A stretch of 64,000 bases of DNA, taken from assembly GCF_902459525.1 (NCBI RefSeq), contig NZ_LR699166.1, positions 1,500,501 through 1,564,500 on the forward strand, read 5' to 3'. Source of the DNA: Sideroxydans sp. CL21. GTDB lineage: Bacteria > Pseudomonadota > Gammaproteobacteria > Burkholderiales > Gallionellaceae. A model generated the notes under the pieces. It saw only the letters and a list, made by a program, of their open reading frames with translations. It searched no databases and had not been told where the DNA came from. The position numbers were made by a program, and so were the translations under genes. Positions 18,822-28,738 of this stretch are shown in pieces (the stretch's first letter is position 1; every line of letters begins with the position of its first letter).

Positions 18822-19871
18822 TCAGGCCACGGTCACCGTTTTATCAAGATACACATCCTGGATCGCATTCAGCAGCGCTACTCCGTCCTGCATCGGCTTC
18901 TGGAACGCCTTGCGACCAGAGATCAGTCCCATGCCGCCGGCACGCTTGTTGATGACTGCCGTGCGTACCGCCTGCTGCAGGTCGTTTTTTCCCGACTCGC
19001 CGCCGGAGTTGATCAAGCCTGCACGTCCCATATAGCAGTTTGCCACCTGGTAGCGCACCAAGTCGATCGGGTGGTCGGTGGTTAATTCACTGTAGACTTT
19101 GGGATGAGTCTTGCCAAACTTGATGGCGTTGTAGCCGCCATTGTTCTCGGCCATCTTCTGCTTCACGATGTCGGCATTGATGGTGACGGCAAGGTGGTTG
19201 GCCTGTCCGGTGAGGTCGGCGGCGACATGGAAATCCTTGTCCGCAGTCTTGAATGCCGGATTGCGCAGATAGGCCCACAGTATGGTCGCCATGCCAAGTT
19301 CGTGCGCATGCTCGAAGGCATCCGAGATTTCCTGTATCTGCCGGCGCGAATGTTCCGAGCCGAAGAATATCGTCGCACCGACTGCCACGGCGCCCATGTC
19401 GAATGCCTGATCTACGCTAGCGAAGATCGTCTGGTCATAAATGTTGGGATAGGTCAGCATCTCGTTGTGGTTGATCTTTACGACGAAGGGAATCTTGTGT
19501 GCATAGCGGCGTGCCACTGAACCCAGTACACCCAGCGTGGAAGCAACTCCGTTGCAACCGCCCTCAATGGCGAGTTTGACAATATTTTCCGGGTCGAAAT
19601 AGATCGGATTCGGCGCGAACGATGCGCCGCCGGAATGTTCCACGCCCTGGTCCACGGGCAACAGGGAGAGGTAGCCGGTATTGGCCAGCCGCCCTTGTCC
19701 ATACAGAGCCTGCAAACTGCGCAGCACGCCGGTCTTGCGGTCTTTCATGGCCACGACCCGATCCACATAATCCGGCCCCGGCAGGTGCAGCGATTCTTTC
19801 GGTATCCCGGCACAGAGATGCTTCAACAGATATTCCGCTTCTTCGCCCAACAATTGCACGATGTTCGTCAT
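18822..19871 (-). CDS. fbaB: Class I fructose-bisphosphate aldolase, FbaB/DhnA type
   Basis: Cleaves or forms fructose 1,6-bisphosphate in glycolysis, gluconeogenesis and the Calvin cycle. 349 residues from the ATG at 19871 ([16 protein letters not shown]), preceded by GGGAGC. The DhnA-type TIM barrel is recognisable from [26 protein letters not shown] and [15 protein letters not shown], and from the phosphate loop region [13 protein letters not shown] near the C-terminus. It converges on the electron-transfer island and is not part of it. In an autotrophic iron oxidiser it would serve carbon fixation and gluconeogenesis (inference). Confidence 0.92.
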   Translation of the reverse strand: MTNIVQLLGEEAEYLLKHLCAGIPKESLHLPGPDYVDRVVAMKDRKTGVLRSLQALYGQGRLANTGYLSLLPVDQGVEHSGGASFAPNPIYFDPENIVKLAIEGGCNGVASTLGVLGSVARRYAHKIPFVVKINHNEMLTYPNIYDQTIFASVDQAFDMGAVAVGATIFFGSEHSRRQIQEISDAFEHAHELGMATILWAYLRNPAFKTADKDFHVAADLTGQANHLAVTINADIVKQKMAENNGGYNAIKFGKTHPKVYSELTTDHPIDLVRYQVANCYMGRAGLINSGGESGKNDLQQAVRTAVINKRAGGMGLISGRKAFQKPMQDGVALLNAIQDVYLDKTVTVA

Positions 19872-20342
19872 GATTTGCTCCCGGGATGGTTGGAATGGCG
19901 CGGTCATCTTACTCCGATGTGAATGACTTTTGGAATTCAGGGATTTTCGAAATTGAGCCCATGAATTGGAACAACATTTGCACAGCGCAGGCAACTTCAT
20001 ACCAAGGCAAACACGGAGTTATTCCGTTCGTGGTGGGCACGTCGAACCGTGACTGGAATATTTCCTTAACATTCAATTATTACTACATATCCTTCAATAA
20101 TTGACATCGAAAATACAATCAATACCCTAAATGGATTTTCAACGCAGACGTCAAATATCGCGATATCCAGCTCATTCCTGCAACTTTTGCATGGTTTGAT
20201 TTTCGAAGAGTGACCTGCCTCCAAGTAACGTCCGGATTGGCTCTGATTATCAGGAAATTCCGGATTCCGACAGGCGGCTTATTGAAGCCAATGATGTGTG
20301 TATTAAACTGTAAATTGATCAGTCCGATACGAGGTCATCAAA
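19872..20342. other. Non-coding region between fbaB and the kelch lipoprotein gene
   Basis: About 470 AT-rich bases without a credible gene; short frames here lack ribosome sites and family resemblance. It should hold the divergent promoters of fbaB and the kelch gene. TTTTCGAAATTG at 19944-19955 shares TTTCGAAATTG with the first 20-base repeat before the electron-transfer island and its preceding bases; this may be chance. No terminator or RNA gene is evident. Confidence 0.5.
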
Positions 20343-21824
20343 ATTTTTCATTATCGTAATCTTCATGCCGGCAAATCGGGTTTAAGCCTTGTCATTTGCT
20401 TAGTATTGATCCTGACCGGCTGCGGGGGCGGAGGCACGTCAACTCCGCCAGTCACCTTGAGCAGCATCGCCATCAGTCCGGATCCTGTCTATATTGGAAT
20501 AGGCACGACTCTCCAGCTGGCGGCGACAGGAACATATTCGAACGGGACCACCACAGACCTGACTTCCAGCGTCACTTGGATGTCCGCCAACTCGTCGATC
20601 GCCAGTGTAGGAGCAACTGGTTTGGTTACATTGGGAACGGGTGCGGCAGTCACGTCTATCACGAGCATCACTGCAACATATAGCGGAGTAACTTCACCAC
20701 CAGTCATTCTTACAGTCACACTTGCTGGCTCCAGTTCGACGAATGGGCTGATTACGCCCCGTTACGATCACACAGCAACGCTGTTGCACGATGGAACGGT
20801 ATTGGTGGCGGGCGGGTACAACACGGTCGCTCTCGCCAGTGCCGAGTTGTACACCCCGGGTTCGACGACGAGCTCGGGAACGTGGACTGCAGCCAGCAAT
20901 ATGACCGTTGGGCGTCGTGACCATACCGCCACCCTGTTATCCACGGGCCAGGTGATGCTGATCGGAGGAGGGACGGCATCGGGTGACCTCACCAGTGCTG
21001 AAATGTACACGCCAGCTTCAGGAGTGACGCCGGCAAGTTGGACTCCGTACCCCAATGCTCTCACTACGACTCGCTCTTACCATACCGCTACCCTGCTCAA
21101 CAATACCGCCAACTTGACAGCTAACGGTGGCAAGGAATTGGTGCTGGTGGTTGGCGGAAGTCTGGCAAGTACGGCAGATCTGGTCGATCCATCCAGCTCC
21201 CCGGGGACTCTTGCAACGTCAGTACCCGACATTTGGCCACGGTACTCGCACACGGCCACTCTGTTGATTGACGGCACCGTGTTGGTCACCGGAGGATTTG
21301 ATACTGCTTCTGCCAGTGTGCTTGCTCAAGCCGAGTTGTTCGCGCCAACCGGTGCCTCGGTCGTTGCCACCAGCCCTCTTACAACGCCGCGTTATCTGCA
21401 CAGTGCCACACTACTGGCCAACGGAGGAAACGTACTAGTGGTGGGTGGTATAGATGCCATGGGTAATATTCTCGCCAGCGCAGAACTGTACGATCCGGTT
21501 GCCGGGACATGGACTCCAACCGGCAGTCTTGCAGTCCCGCGCTTTGGCCACATCGCCAAGCTGATGACCAGCGGTCCAAATATGGGCAAAGTCCTCGTGA
21601 TGGGAGGCAGGAATGCCAGCAATCCAACTCTGTCCAGCGCCGAGTTGTACGACCCAGGTACCGGGACATGGAGTGGAACGGCCAATCTGCAAAAGGGGCG
21701 CGCCGTGTTCAGTGCCACCTTGCTTAGCACAGGGCCTGATGCAGGCAGCGTACTTGTGGTTGGGGGGGAAGGGACTGTCAATGGCAACTATGTCGTGCTC
21801 CCGGATGTCGAGCTGCATAATTAA
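20343..21824 (+). CDS. Lipoprotein with Ig-like (BIG2) domain and seven kelch repeats; non-standard start likely
   Basis: The frame contains a lipobox (LILTGC) followed by GGGG, a BIG2-like domain of about 90 residues (TLSSIAISPDPVYIG to ILTVT), and seven kelch blades with the R-x-x-HTATLL...VLVVGG signature, predicting a beta-propeller exposed at the cell surface or periplasm. The first ATG/GTG/TTG in frame is a TTG at 20406, which would leave only four residues before the lipobox cysteine. Upstream the frame is open and encodes a proper signal peptide (HYRNLHAGKSGLSLVICLVL), preceded by GAGG and ATC/ATT codons; ATT at 20343 is my tentative start. A frameshift or sequencing error is the alternative. 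Ligand unknown. Confidence 0.6.
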   Translation: MFHYRNLHAGKSGLSLVICLVLILTGCGGGGTSTPPVTLSSIAISPDPVYIGIGTTLQLAATGTYSNGTTTDLTSSVTWMSANSSIASVGATGLVTLGTGAAVTSITSITATYSGVTSPPVILTVTLAGSSSTNGLITPRYDHTATLLHDGTVLVAGGYNTVALASAELYTPGSTTSSGTWTAASNMTVGRRDHTATLLSTGQVMLIGGGTASGDLTSAEMYTPASGVTPASWTPYPNALTTTRSYHTATLLNNTANLTANGGKELVLVVGGSLASTADLVDPSSSPGTLATSVPDIWPRYSHTATLLIDGTVLVTGGFDTASASVLAQAELFAPTGASVVATSPLTTPRYLHSATLLANGGNVLVVGGIDAMGNILASAELYDPVAGTWTPTGSLAVPRFGHIAKLMTSGPNMGKVLVMGGRNASNPTLSSAELYDPGTGTWSGTANLQKGRAVFSATLLSTGPDAGSVLVVGGEGTVNGNYVVLPDVELHN

Positions 21825-21922
21825 AGCCTTTCAGCGGGATAGCTGATGCGCGGTCTGGGCGGGCGCGACTGGCGTCAGGGTGAACCCGTCGACGAGCATC
21901 ATCGGCGTCATCCGACTACCTG

Positions 21923-21928
21923 TATAAT
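21923..21928 (+). promoter_or_regulatory. Candidate -10 box for purT
   Basis: A perfect TATAAT preceded by TG lies 33 bases before the purT ATG. No good -35 box is visible 16-18 bases upstream. No purine riboswitch or PurR-like palindrome was recognised in the 137-base gap. Confidence 0.4.
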
Positions 21929-21961
21929 TTCGGGTATTCCAACTTCACCGACTGATGTCCC

Positions 21962-23167
21962 ATGAAAAAGATCACCCTAGGCACGCCACTTTCACCCTCG
22001 GCCACCAAAGTCATGCTGCTCGGCAGCGGCGAGCTCGGCAAGGAAGTCATCATTGCGCTGCAACGCCTGGGCGTGGAAGTCATCGCCGTGGACCGTTACG
22101 AGAATGCGCCGGGACACCAGGTGGCGCATCGGGCGCATGTCATCAACATGGCGGACGGCGCGGCATTGCGCGCCCTGATCGAAAAAGAGAAACCCGATGT
22201 CATCGTGCCGGAGATCGAAGCCATCGCCACCGACATGCTGGTGCAGATCGAGAAGGAAGGTATGGCGCGCGTCATTCCGACTGCCCGTGCCGCACAGCTC
22301 ACCATGAACCGCGAAGGCATCCGTCGCCTGGCTGCCGAGACACTGTGGTTGCCTACTTCTCCTTACAAGTTCGCGGACAGCCTGGAAGAAATGATCGCTG
22401 CAACGTCGGTGATCGGCTTTCCGTGCATCGTCAAGCCTGTGATGTCGTCTTCCGGCAAAGGACAATCCAAAGTGGATAACCCCGACGAAGTGAAGGCCGC
22501 GTGGGATTACGCAGCCAGCGGTTCGCGCGTGAACCAGGGCCGGGTCATTGTCGAGGGTTTTATCGACTTCGATTATGAAATCACCCAGCTCACCGTGCGT
22601 GCGATCGGCGAAAACGGCGAAACCGAGACCCATTTCTGCGAGCCCATCGGGCATGTGCAGGTGCACGGCGATTACGTCGAAAGCTGGCAGCCGATGGCGA
22701 TGTCCGCGTTGGCGTTGCAACGTTCGCGCGATATCGCCAGGAAGGTCACCGACGAGTTGGGCGGCTTGGGCATCTTCGGTGTCGAGCTTTTCGTGAAAGG
22801 CGACCAGGTCTGGTTCAGCGAAGTCAGCCCGCGCCCGCACGACACCGGCATGGTGACCATGTGTACCCAGCGCTTCAACGAATTCGAGCTGCACGCCCGG
22901 GCCATCCTCGGCTTGCCGGTCGACACTACGTTGCGGGCACCGGGCGCGAGTGCGGTGATTTACGGCCAGATGGACGAGAAGGGCATCGCCTTCAACGGAG
23001 TCGCCGACGCGTTGCGCGTGCCCGAATCGGATATACGCCTGTTCGGCAAGCCGGAAGCATTCAAGAAGCGCCGCATGGGCGTGGCCCTGGCGAATGGCAA
23101 GGATACCGACGAGGCGAGGACGCGTGCCAAGCTGGCGGCGAGCAAAGTGATCCCAGTCAAAGCGTAA
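21962..23167 (+). CDS. purT: Formate-dependent phosphoribosylglycinamide formyltransferase PurT
   Basis: An ATP-grasp enzyme that makes formyl-GAR from formate, ATP and GAR, a folate-independent step of purine synthesis. The N-terminal Rossmann-like domain has [11 protein letters not shown]; the ATP-grasp part has [18 protein letters not shown] (core [13 protein letters not shown]) and the metal-binding [23 protein letters not shown] (core [12 protein letters not shown]). 401 residues, typical. It is followed by a VOC gene with a TAATG overlap, so the next two genes are probably translated from the same message. Confidence 0.95.
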   Translation: MKKITLGTPLSPSATKVMLLGSGELGKEVIIALQRLGVEVIAVDRYENAPGHQVAHRAHVINMADGAALRALIEKEKPDVIVPEIEAIATDMLVQIEKEGMARVIPTARAAQLTMNREGIRRLAAETLWLPTSPYKFADSLEEMIAATSVIGFPCIVKPVMSSSGKGQSKVDNPDEVKAAWDYAASGSRVNQGRVIVEGFIDFDYEITQLTVRAIGENGETETHFCEPIGHVQVHGDYVESWQPMAMSALALQRSRDIARKVTDELGGLGIFGVELFVKGDQVWFSEVSPRPHDTGMVTMCTQRFNEFELHARAILGLPVDTTLRAPGASAVIYGQMDEKGIAFNGVADALRVPESDIRLFGKPEAFKKRRMGVALANGKDTDEARTRAKLAASKVIPVKA

Positions 23168-23541
23168 TGATCACAGGTATCCAGCACGCCGCATTTCTGA
23201 CGAGCGATCTTGCCAGGTCGCGTGCGTTTTACGAGGGGGTGCTTGGTTTGCATGTTTCTCCCAGCCGTCCGCAGATGAGCTATGACGGCGTGTGGTACGA
23301 CATCGCGCCGAACCAGCAGATACACCTGATGCTGTTGCCCAACCCCGAGGCGGGATTGCAGCGCCCGGCGCATGGCGGACGCGACCGGCACGTCGCATTG
23401 GGTGTGCAAGACTTCGCACAATTGAAGAACAGGCTGGATGCGGCCGGTATAACTTATACGCAGAGCCAGTCCGGTCGCCGCGCCTTGTTCTGCCGCGACC
23501 CGGACCAGAATGCGCTGGAATTCAACGAGGTCTCAGCCTGA
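23167..23541 (+). CDS. VOC/glyoxalase-family metalloprotein
   Basis: 124 residues with one vicinal-oxygen-chelate repeat pair: HAAFLTSDLARSRAFYEGVLGL at the N-terminus (core TSDLARSRAFYEGVLGL), HVALGVQDFAQLKNRL in the middle, and RALFCRDPDQNALEFNE at the end with the metal-ligand Glu. Histidine 7, His in RHVAL and the final Glu are plausible metal ligands. Such proteins act as lyases, isomerases, dioxygenases or resistance proteins; the substrate cannot be told. The ATG overlaps the purT stop, and the stop overlaps the zapE start, so it is in a tight operon. Confidence 0.85.
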   Translation: MITGIQHAAFLTSDLARSRAFYEGVLGLHVSPSRPQMSYDGVWYDIAPNQQIHLMLLPNPEAGLQRPAHGGRDRHVALGVQDFAQLKNRLDAAGITYTQSQSGRRALFCRDPDQNALEFNEVSA

Positions 23542-24683
23542 TGCGTCAATCGGTAATTGAAACAGGCACCAGCCCCAAAGCCTGGTATCAGACGGCGTGC
23601 GAGCGCTCCGGCTTCGTCTGCGATGAACGGCAGATCGCCGCGATCGACCAGCTGGAAGCGCTGTGGCAGCAATTGGTCGAGTTCAAGAACAAGCGCAACC
23701 AATTCCTCGGGCGCAGCCTGCTCAGTCCGAACGTGCCCAAGGGTTTGTATATCTGGGGCGGTGTGGGACGCGGCAAGACCTTCCTGATGGACGGCTTTTA
23801 TCACTGCCTGCCGTACCGCCGCAAACGCCGCATCCATTTCCACAACTTCATGGTTGAAGTGCATCACGAGATGAAGCTGCTTGCGCATGAAAGCGATCCG
23901 CTGATGGCGCTGGCCGACAAGATCGAACGCTCCACGCGCCTGCTGTGTCTGGACGAGTTTCATGTGGACGATATCGCGGATGCGATGATCCTCGGGCGCC
24001 TGCTGGGGGCATTGCTGGAGCGCGGCGTGGTGTTGCTGACCACGTCCAACTATGCGCCGGACGACCTTTATCCGAACGGCCTGCAGCGCCAGAACTTCCT
24101 GCCTGCCATCGCCTTGCTTAAGAGCGAATTGAAAGTCCTGCATCTCGACAGCGATACCGATTACCGCATGTTGCAGATGGAGCGCGACCCGCTCTTTATG
24201 CTCTCTGCAGATGCGGCAACCGAAGGGAATATGAAGTCCTTGTTCCAACGCCTCACGGCCGGTGTGCACAGCGAAGCTCATACTGTTCGTGTGAGGGAAA
24301 TCAACATCCCCGTCAGGTGCGCGGCACGTGAAGTGGTCTGGTTCGATTTCAAGGAACTATGCGGCGGAATTCACGACCAGTCCGACTATCTCGAGATCGC
24401 CTATCGTTATCCGACGATCTTCCTGTCCGGTATTCCGAAAATGTCCGCCGAGCTGGGAGCAGAGGCGAGGCGTTTCACCTGGCTGATCGATGTCCTGTAC
24501 GACAATCATGTCAAACTGGTGGCTTCGTTCGACGCAGGGCTGGCTGAACTTTACAGAGATGACCGGCATGACAGCGAAGCACAGCGCATCGCCAGCCGCC
24601 TGACCGAGATGCAAACCCGGCATTATCTGGAATTGCCACATCGCACGCGCGGCGTGACATTGGGTGAATCCCATCCCGGCTAG
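23541..24683 (+). CDS. zapE: Cell-division ATPase ZapE (AFG1-like)
   Basis: A P-loop ATPase of the AFG1 family; in E. coli ZapE acts at the Z-ring under stress. 380 residues with Walker A GGVGRGKTFLMDGFY (core GGVGRGKT), Walker B LLCLDEFHVDDIADA and the sensor region TSNYAPDDLYPNGLQR, all family signatures. Its ATG overlaps the preceding stop (TGATG). It is the last gene of the purT-VOC-zapE group and converges on the next, minus-strand gene 14 bases away. Confidence 0.92.
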   Translation: MRQSVIETGTSPKAWYQTACERSGFVCDERQIAAIDQLEALWQQLVEFKNKRNQFLGRSLLSPNVPKGLYIWGGVGRGKTFLMDGFYHCLPYRRKRRIHFHNFMVEVHHEMKLLAHESDPLMALADKIERSTRLLCLDEFHVDDIADAMILGRLLGALLERGVVLLTTSNYAPDDLYPNGLQRQNFLPAIALLKSELKVLHLDSDTDYRMLQMERDPLFMLSADAATEGNMKSLFQRLTAGVHSEAHTVRVREINIPVRCAAREVVWFDFKELCGGIHDQSDYLEIAYRYPTIFLSGIPKMSAELGAEARRFTWLIDVLYDNHVKLVASFDAGLAELYRDDRHDSEAQRIASRLTEMQTRHYLELPHRTRGVTLGESHPG

Positions 24684-24697
24684 CCTTCCTCCGGTTT

Positions 24698-27600
24698 CTA
24701 TTCCTGTTTTTGAATATAGGATGTGAACTGGTCCGCGGGCAGCGGCTTGCTGAAATAATATCCCTGGACTTCGTCGCAGCCCTGCAGGCGCAGGAAAGCC
24801 AACTGGCCCGCGGTTTCCACACCTTCCGCGATGGTCTGCATGCCCAGGCTGCTGGCCATATTGATGATGGCGGCGACGATGGCCTTGTCGTCCGGATCGT
24901 CGGTGATGTCGTGCACAAATGATTGGTCTATTTTCAGCTTGTACACCTTGAAGCGTTTCAGGTAACTCAATGAAGAATAGCCCGTGCCGAAATCGTCGAT
25001 CGACATGCGGATGCCCAGCGCGTGGAGTTTATCCATCATTTCGACAGCCGCCTGCGGATCATCCATGGCGACTGCCTCGGTCAGTTCCAGTTCCAGATAT
25101 TTGTGCGGCAACCCAGCCTCGTCGAGGATGCCGGTGACCAGTTCCGGCAGGTTGGGCTGGCGGAACTGCGCGGCAGACAGGTTGACTGCCATCACCATCG
25201 GCGGATGCCCGTGATCCATCCAGTCTTTCAATTGCCGGATCGCGGTGCGCAGGACCCATTCCCCGATCTGGATGATCTGGCCGCTGTCCTCCGCGATCGG
25301 TATGAACTCGGCGGGCGAGATGGCGCCCAGCTCCGGATGCTGCCAGCGCAGCAGGGCTTCCGCACCGACAACGTGACCATCCTGTATCAATATTTGCGGT
25401 TGGTAGTGCAATTGCAACTGGCCGCGTGAGAGCGCTTGGCGCAAAGCATTGCCCAATTGCAGGGCGCGGGCCGAATGTGCCTGCATCTCCAGTGTGAAGA
25501 AACGGAAAGAATTCCGGCCATCCTGCTTGACGCGGTACATGGCGGTATCCGCATTTTTTGAGAGCGTCTCGAAATCCACCCCGTCATGGGGATAGATGGC
25601 GATGCCGATCGAGCATGTGGCGACGAGTTCGTGCTGTTCGATCTGGCAGGCTCTGGAGATTGCCTCCATCAACTTGGCCGCGACATGCGCCGCACCTTTT
25701 TCATCCGTGCCCGGCAAGATCAGGATGAACTCATCTCCGCCCTGGCGCGATATAGTGTCTTCCTCGCGCAATGTGGTTTTGAGTCGCGTTGCCACCTCCA
25801 TCAGCAGCTGGTCGCCGACGGAATGCCCGAGCGTATCGTTGATATCCTTGAAATGATCCAGGTCGAGAAACATGACCGTCAATTGTTCGCCGCTACGCTG
25901 CGCCAGGCTCAGGGCGAATTTGAAACGCTCATTGAGCTGGGTACGGTTGGGCAGGCCGGTGAGCTGGTCGAAATGCACCAGTTTTTCGATACGCTCCTCG
26001 GTTCGTCTTTTTTCAGTGATGTCTTCCTTGATCGCCAGATAGTGCGTCAGCCGCCCGTCGGCCTGGCGCACAGGCGAGATCAGGGCCGACTCAATGTATT
26101 CTGTGCCGTCTTTGCGGCGATTGTTCAATTCACCTTTCCAGGTTTCGCCGCGGGTCAGATGCGCCCACATGTCTTCATAAGTCGATTTTGGGGTATTACC
26201 GGATTGCATGATGCGCGGGTTCTTGCCGATCAACTCGGCCAGACTGTAGCCGGTCACCTTGATGAAATTCGAGTTGGCGTACTCGATTTTCGCATCCAGA
26301 TCGGTGATGACGATGCTGTTCGGACTTTGCTCGACAGCCAGTGACAGTTTGAGCAAATCTTCTTCCAGACGCTTGCGCTCGGTTTCGCCGGTAAAACGCT
26401 CCAGCGCAAAGCTCACGTCCATCGCCATCTCGAGCAACAAGTTGCGTGCTGCTTCGTCGAAAGCATTGGCCTCGCCGGCATATAAGGTCATCACGCCAAC
26501 GACTGCGTCGCGGCACAAGAGCGGAATCGATGCCGATGCTCCCCAGCCGAATTGGATACTGCGTTCATGCCAGGGTGCTGTGGACGGGTCATTAACGAAG
26601 TCCTGGCACCAAAGGGGCCGGTTTTCGCGCAGGGCAGTGCCGGTAGGTCCGCGCCCGGACGGATCGGCGGCATCCGTGGAAATTTGAAGGCTTTCAAGAT
26701 ATTCCGTGCCGGAACCGAAGGAGGCGACCGCTTTTACCTGTTTATTCTGCGCATTCACCATGCCGATCCACGCCATTTTCATTCCGCCGAAGTTCACTGC
26801 ATCGCGACAGATAATGGGGAAAAGCTCGTCAATATCGGCGCAACGGACGATGGCTTGATTGCACTGACTCAACGCGGCATAGAGTTTGGTGAGCCGCAGT
26901 ATTTGCGTTTCGTTGGTCTTGCGTTGCGTGATGTCACGCGCCAGGGCGATGAAATGCGGCGCTTCCGCTACAGGGGACTGCATTTTGGACACGGAAAGTT
27001 CGAACCAGAGTGTCCCGCCGGGCAGGGAGAGTTCGTACTCTTTGCCGTTTGACCTGCCGGTTTCATGCGCTTCGCGTATTGCAGACATGCAGATTTCTGC
27101 CACTTGATGAGGCATGACTTCGGCGACACTTTTTCCCAAAAAAACTTCGGCTGGCACGGCCAGCAGATCATTGCGCGAGGAGTGGTATTTGAAAAAATTA
27201 CCATCCAGGTCTACTTCGAAGAGCAAGTCGGGTATGGCATCCAGTGTCGATTGCAACTGGATATTGGAGGCTGAAAGCTGTTGTGTCCTGATTTTGATCT
27301 GTCTGCGCATAATCACTGCGCCCGGCAAAGACAGCAACAGCAACCCGCTGACGGCGAACAAGACTTGCCAAAATGCAGGCGGGATGGCGGGTGCTGGAAT
27401 GTGACTATCCCAGCGCTTGAGTGTCTCGAAATAGATGGAGTTCGGGTCGGCGGCCCAGACCGACAGGTTTTTTTCTATCCCGTTCAGCAGGTCTGGCCTG
27501 CGACCCTGGGCTGTTGCAAAGAACAAACGGGCAGGTTGAAAAATGATCGGGGTTTCGACGAGATGATAATCATGTTCATGAAAATCGCCAAAGTCATGGT

Positions 27601-28144
27601 TGGCGATTGCGGCGTCCGCCTGACCTGACTGTACCAGTCGAAAGGCCTCGCCCACGGTTTGGGTTCGGATCAATTGCGCTTTGATATTGAACCCGGCCAG
27701 CATATCCGAAATCGCTTTTTCCTGGATGCCGCCATCCAGTAAAGCAATTCGTTTGTTCTTGAGATCGAGCACGGAAGCTATGTTTCCGTCACTGCGGCTG
27801 TATATTTGCGACCAGCTGTAGAGGGCAGGGGTTTTGTGGAAATCGAAATGCAGGGCGCGTTCATCCGAGTAGGCGACATCGGGCATGAGGTCAATACTGC
27901 CTTCTTTGAGCTTCTTCAGGCAGTCTTCCCATTGGCAGGAGACGTAGCTCAGTTGCCAGTCTTCCTTGTTCGCGACATCTTTCAGGATATCGATCAGGAT
28001 GCCGGATGCGGCTCCTTTGGTATCGGTGAAAATCTTGGGTTCGTTCTCATAGATGCCGACACGTACTTCCGAAGCACCGGCATTTCCTGTCAGGCAAAGG
28101 AAACTCAGGCAGAGAAGCGCACGCAGTGTCGGCATCATGGTCAT
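24698..28144 (-). CDS. Periplasmic-sensor PAS-GAF-PAS-GGDEF-EAL protein
   Basis: 1148 residues. Order: signal peptide (1-24); a periplasmic solute-binding-protein type 3 domain (about 26-245); a membrane helix near 258-277; PAS (about 300-405); GAF (about 430-590); PAS (about 605-715); GGDEF (about 720-880); EAL (about 895-1140). GGDEF is intact (RQGGDEF) and is preceded by the RxxD inhibitory site REED five residues before. The EAL part keeps AEALLRW and DDFGTGYSSL. It should sense an amino acid-like ligand and make or degrade c-di-GMP; which activity prevails cannot be predicted. It is monocistronic, with its start 40 bases from the stop of the small gene behind it. Confidence 0.9.
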   Translation of the reverse strand: MTMMPTLRALLCLSFLCLTGNAGASEVRVGIYENEPKIFTDTKGAASGILIDILKDVANKEDWQLSYVSCQWEDCLKKLKEGSIDLMPDVAYSDERALHFDFHKTPALYSWSQIYSRSDGNIASVLDLKNKRIALLDGGIQEKAISDMLAGFNIKAQLIRTQTVGEAFRLVQSGQADAAIANHDFGDFHEHDYHLVETPIIFQPARLFFATAQGRRPDLLNGIEKNLSVWAADPNSIYFETLKRWDSHIPAPAIPPAFWQVLFAVSGLLLLSLPGAVIMRRQIKIRTQQLSASNIQLQSTLDAIPDLLFEVDLDGNFFKYHSSRNDLLAVPAEVFLGKSVAEVMPHQVAEICMSAIREAHETGRSNGKEYELSLPGGTLWFELSVSKMQSPVAEAPHFIALARDITQRKTNETQILRLTKLYAALSQCNQAIVRCADIDELFPIICRDAVNFGGMKMAWIGMVNAQNKQVKAVASFGSGTEYLESLQISTDAADPSGRGPTGTALRENRPLWCQDFVNDPSTAPWHERSIQFGWGASASIPLLCRDAVVGVMTLYAGEANAFDEAARNLLLEMAMDVSFALERFTGETERKRLEEDLLKLSLAVEQSPNSIVITDLDAKIEYANSNFIKVTGYSLAELIGKNPRIMQSGNTPKSTYEDMWAHLTRGETWKGELNNRRKDGTEYIESALISPVRQADGRLTHYLAIKEDITEKRRTEERIEKLVHFDQLTGLPNRTQLNERFKFALSLAQRSGEQLTVMFLDLDHFKDINDTLGHSVGDQLLMEVATRLKTTLREEDTISRQGGDEFILILPGTDEKGAAHVAAKLMEAISRACQIEQHELVATCSIGIAIYPHDGVDFETLSKNADTAMYRVKQDGRNSFRFFTLEMQAHSARALQLGNALRQALSRGQLQLHYQPQILIQDGHVVGAEALLRWQHPELGAISPAEFIPIAEDSGQIIQIGEWVLRTAIRQLKDWMDHGHPPMVMAVNLSAAQFRQPNLPELVTGILDEAGLPHKYLELELTEAVAMDDPQAAVEMMDKLHALGIRMSIDDFGTGYSSLSYLKRFKVYKLKIDQSFVHDITDDPDDKAIVAAIINMASSLGMQTIAEGVETAGQLAFLRLQGCDEVQGYYFSKPLPADQFTSYIQKQE

Positions 28145-28184
28145 AAGTTGCTACGGCAACTTGCCCGAGTCCGAGCGCGGCAGA

Positions 28185-28577
28185 TTACGAACCACTATGC
28201 AAACGGGCATCGTAAGTTGATTGGCATGCTGCATTGCTTGTTTCCAGTGTCTTTGCGGCTTCGTCCATGACGGCTGGAGGGATGGTGAACAGGCCCGGTT
28301 TGCGCTTTACGGGCTTCTGGTTTTTGGTCAGGAAATCTTCTTTGGCTTGTTCGGCAGTTGCTTTGCAAGTCGTGAGGTCGGCCATGATCATTGCTTCGAA
28401 TTTTGCCCTTGCTTCAGCTGCCGCTTTTGCCCTCGCCAACGCCTGGGCGCGTGCCTGTGCCATTGCTGCCCGCATTTCTTCAGAGGCTTTCAGTTCCTGT
28501 TTGTTCAGGTAATCCAGATAACCCCATGTTCCGGCCGCAAGCGCGATAAGCACAACAGCAATGATTTTTTTAAGCAT
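28185..28577 (-). CDS. Small membrane-anchored hypothetical protein
   Basis: 130 residues. An N-terminal hydrophobic segment (residues 4-22) acts as signal anchor or signal peptide, followed by an Ala/Glu/Arg-rich helix (about 28-66; AQARAQALARAKAAAEARA) probably forming a coiled coil, and a C-terminal part with two cysteines (TTCKAT and NAACQST) that could pair in the periplasm. No family recognised. A GGGGGAG ribosome site precedes the ATG. It is on the same strand just upstream of the large GGDEF-EAL gene and may be co-transcribed with it. Confidence 0.65.
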   Translation of the reverse strand: MLKKIIAVVLIALAAGTWGYLDYLNKQELKASEEMRAAMAQARAQALARAKAAAEARAKFEAMIMADLTTCKATAEQAKEDFLTKNQKPVKRKPGLFTIPPAVMDEAAKTLETSNAACQSTYDARLHSGS

Positions 28578-28738
28578 TTACTCCCCCAAGTGATTGATAT
28601 CAGCAGGCATCATGATAAACCAAATTAGGCCGCTTTTGCCCGGTTGAAGCGCAGTGGAACATGCAATAGATGTTTCCGGCGTGATTTCCGTTTTATTATT
28701 GTGAATGGAACGTTCTATTGTGGATGCAACGTTCGGTA

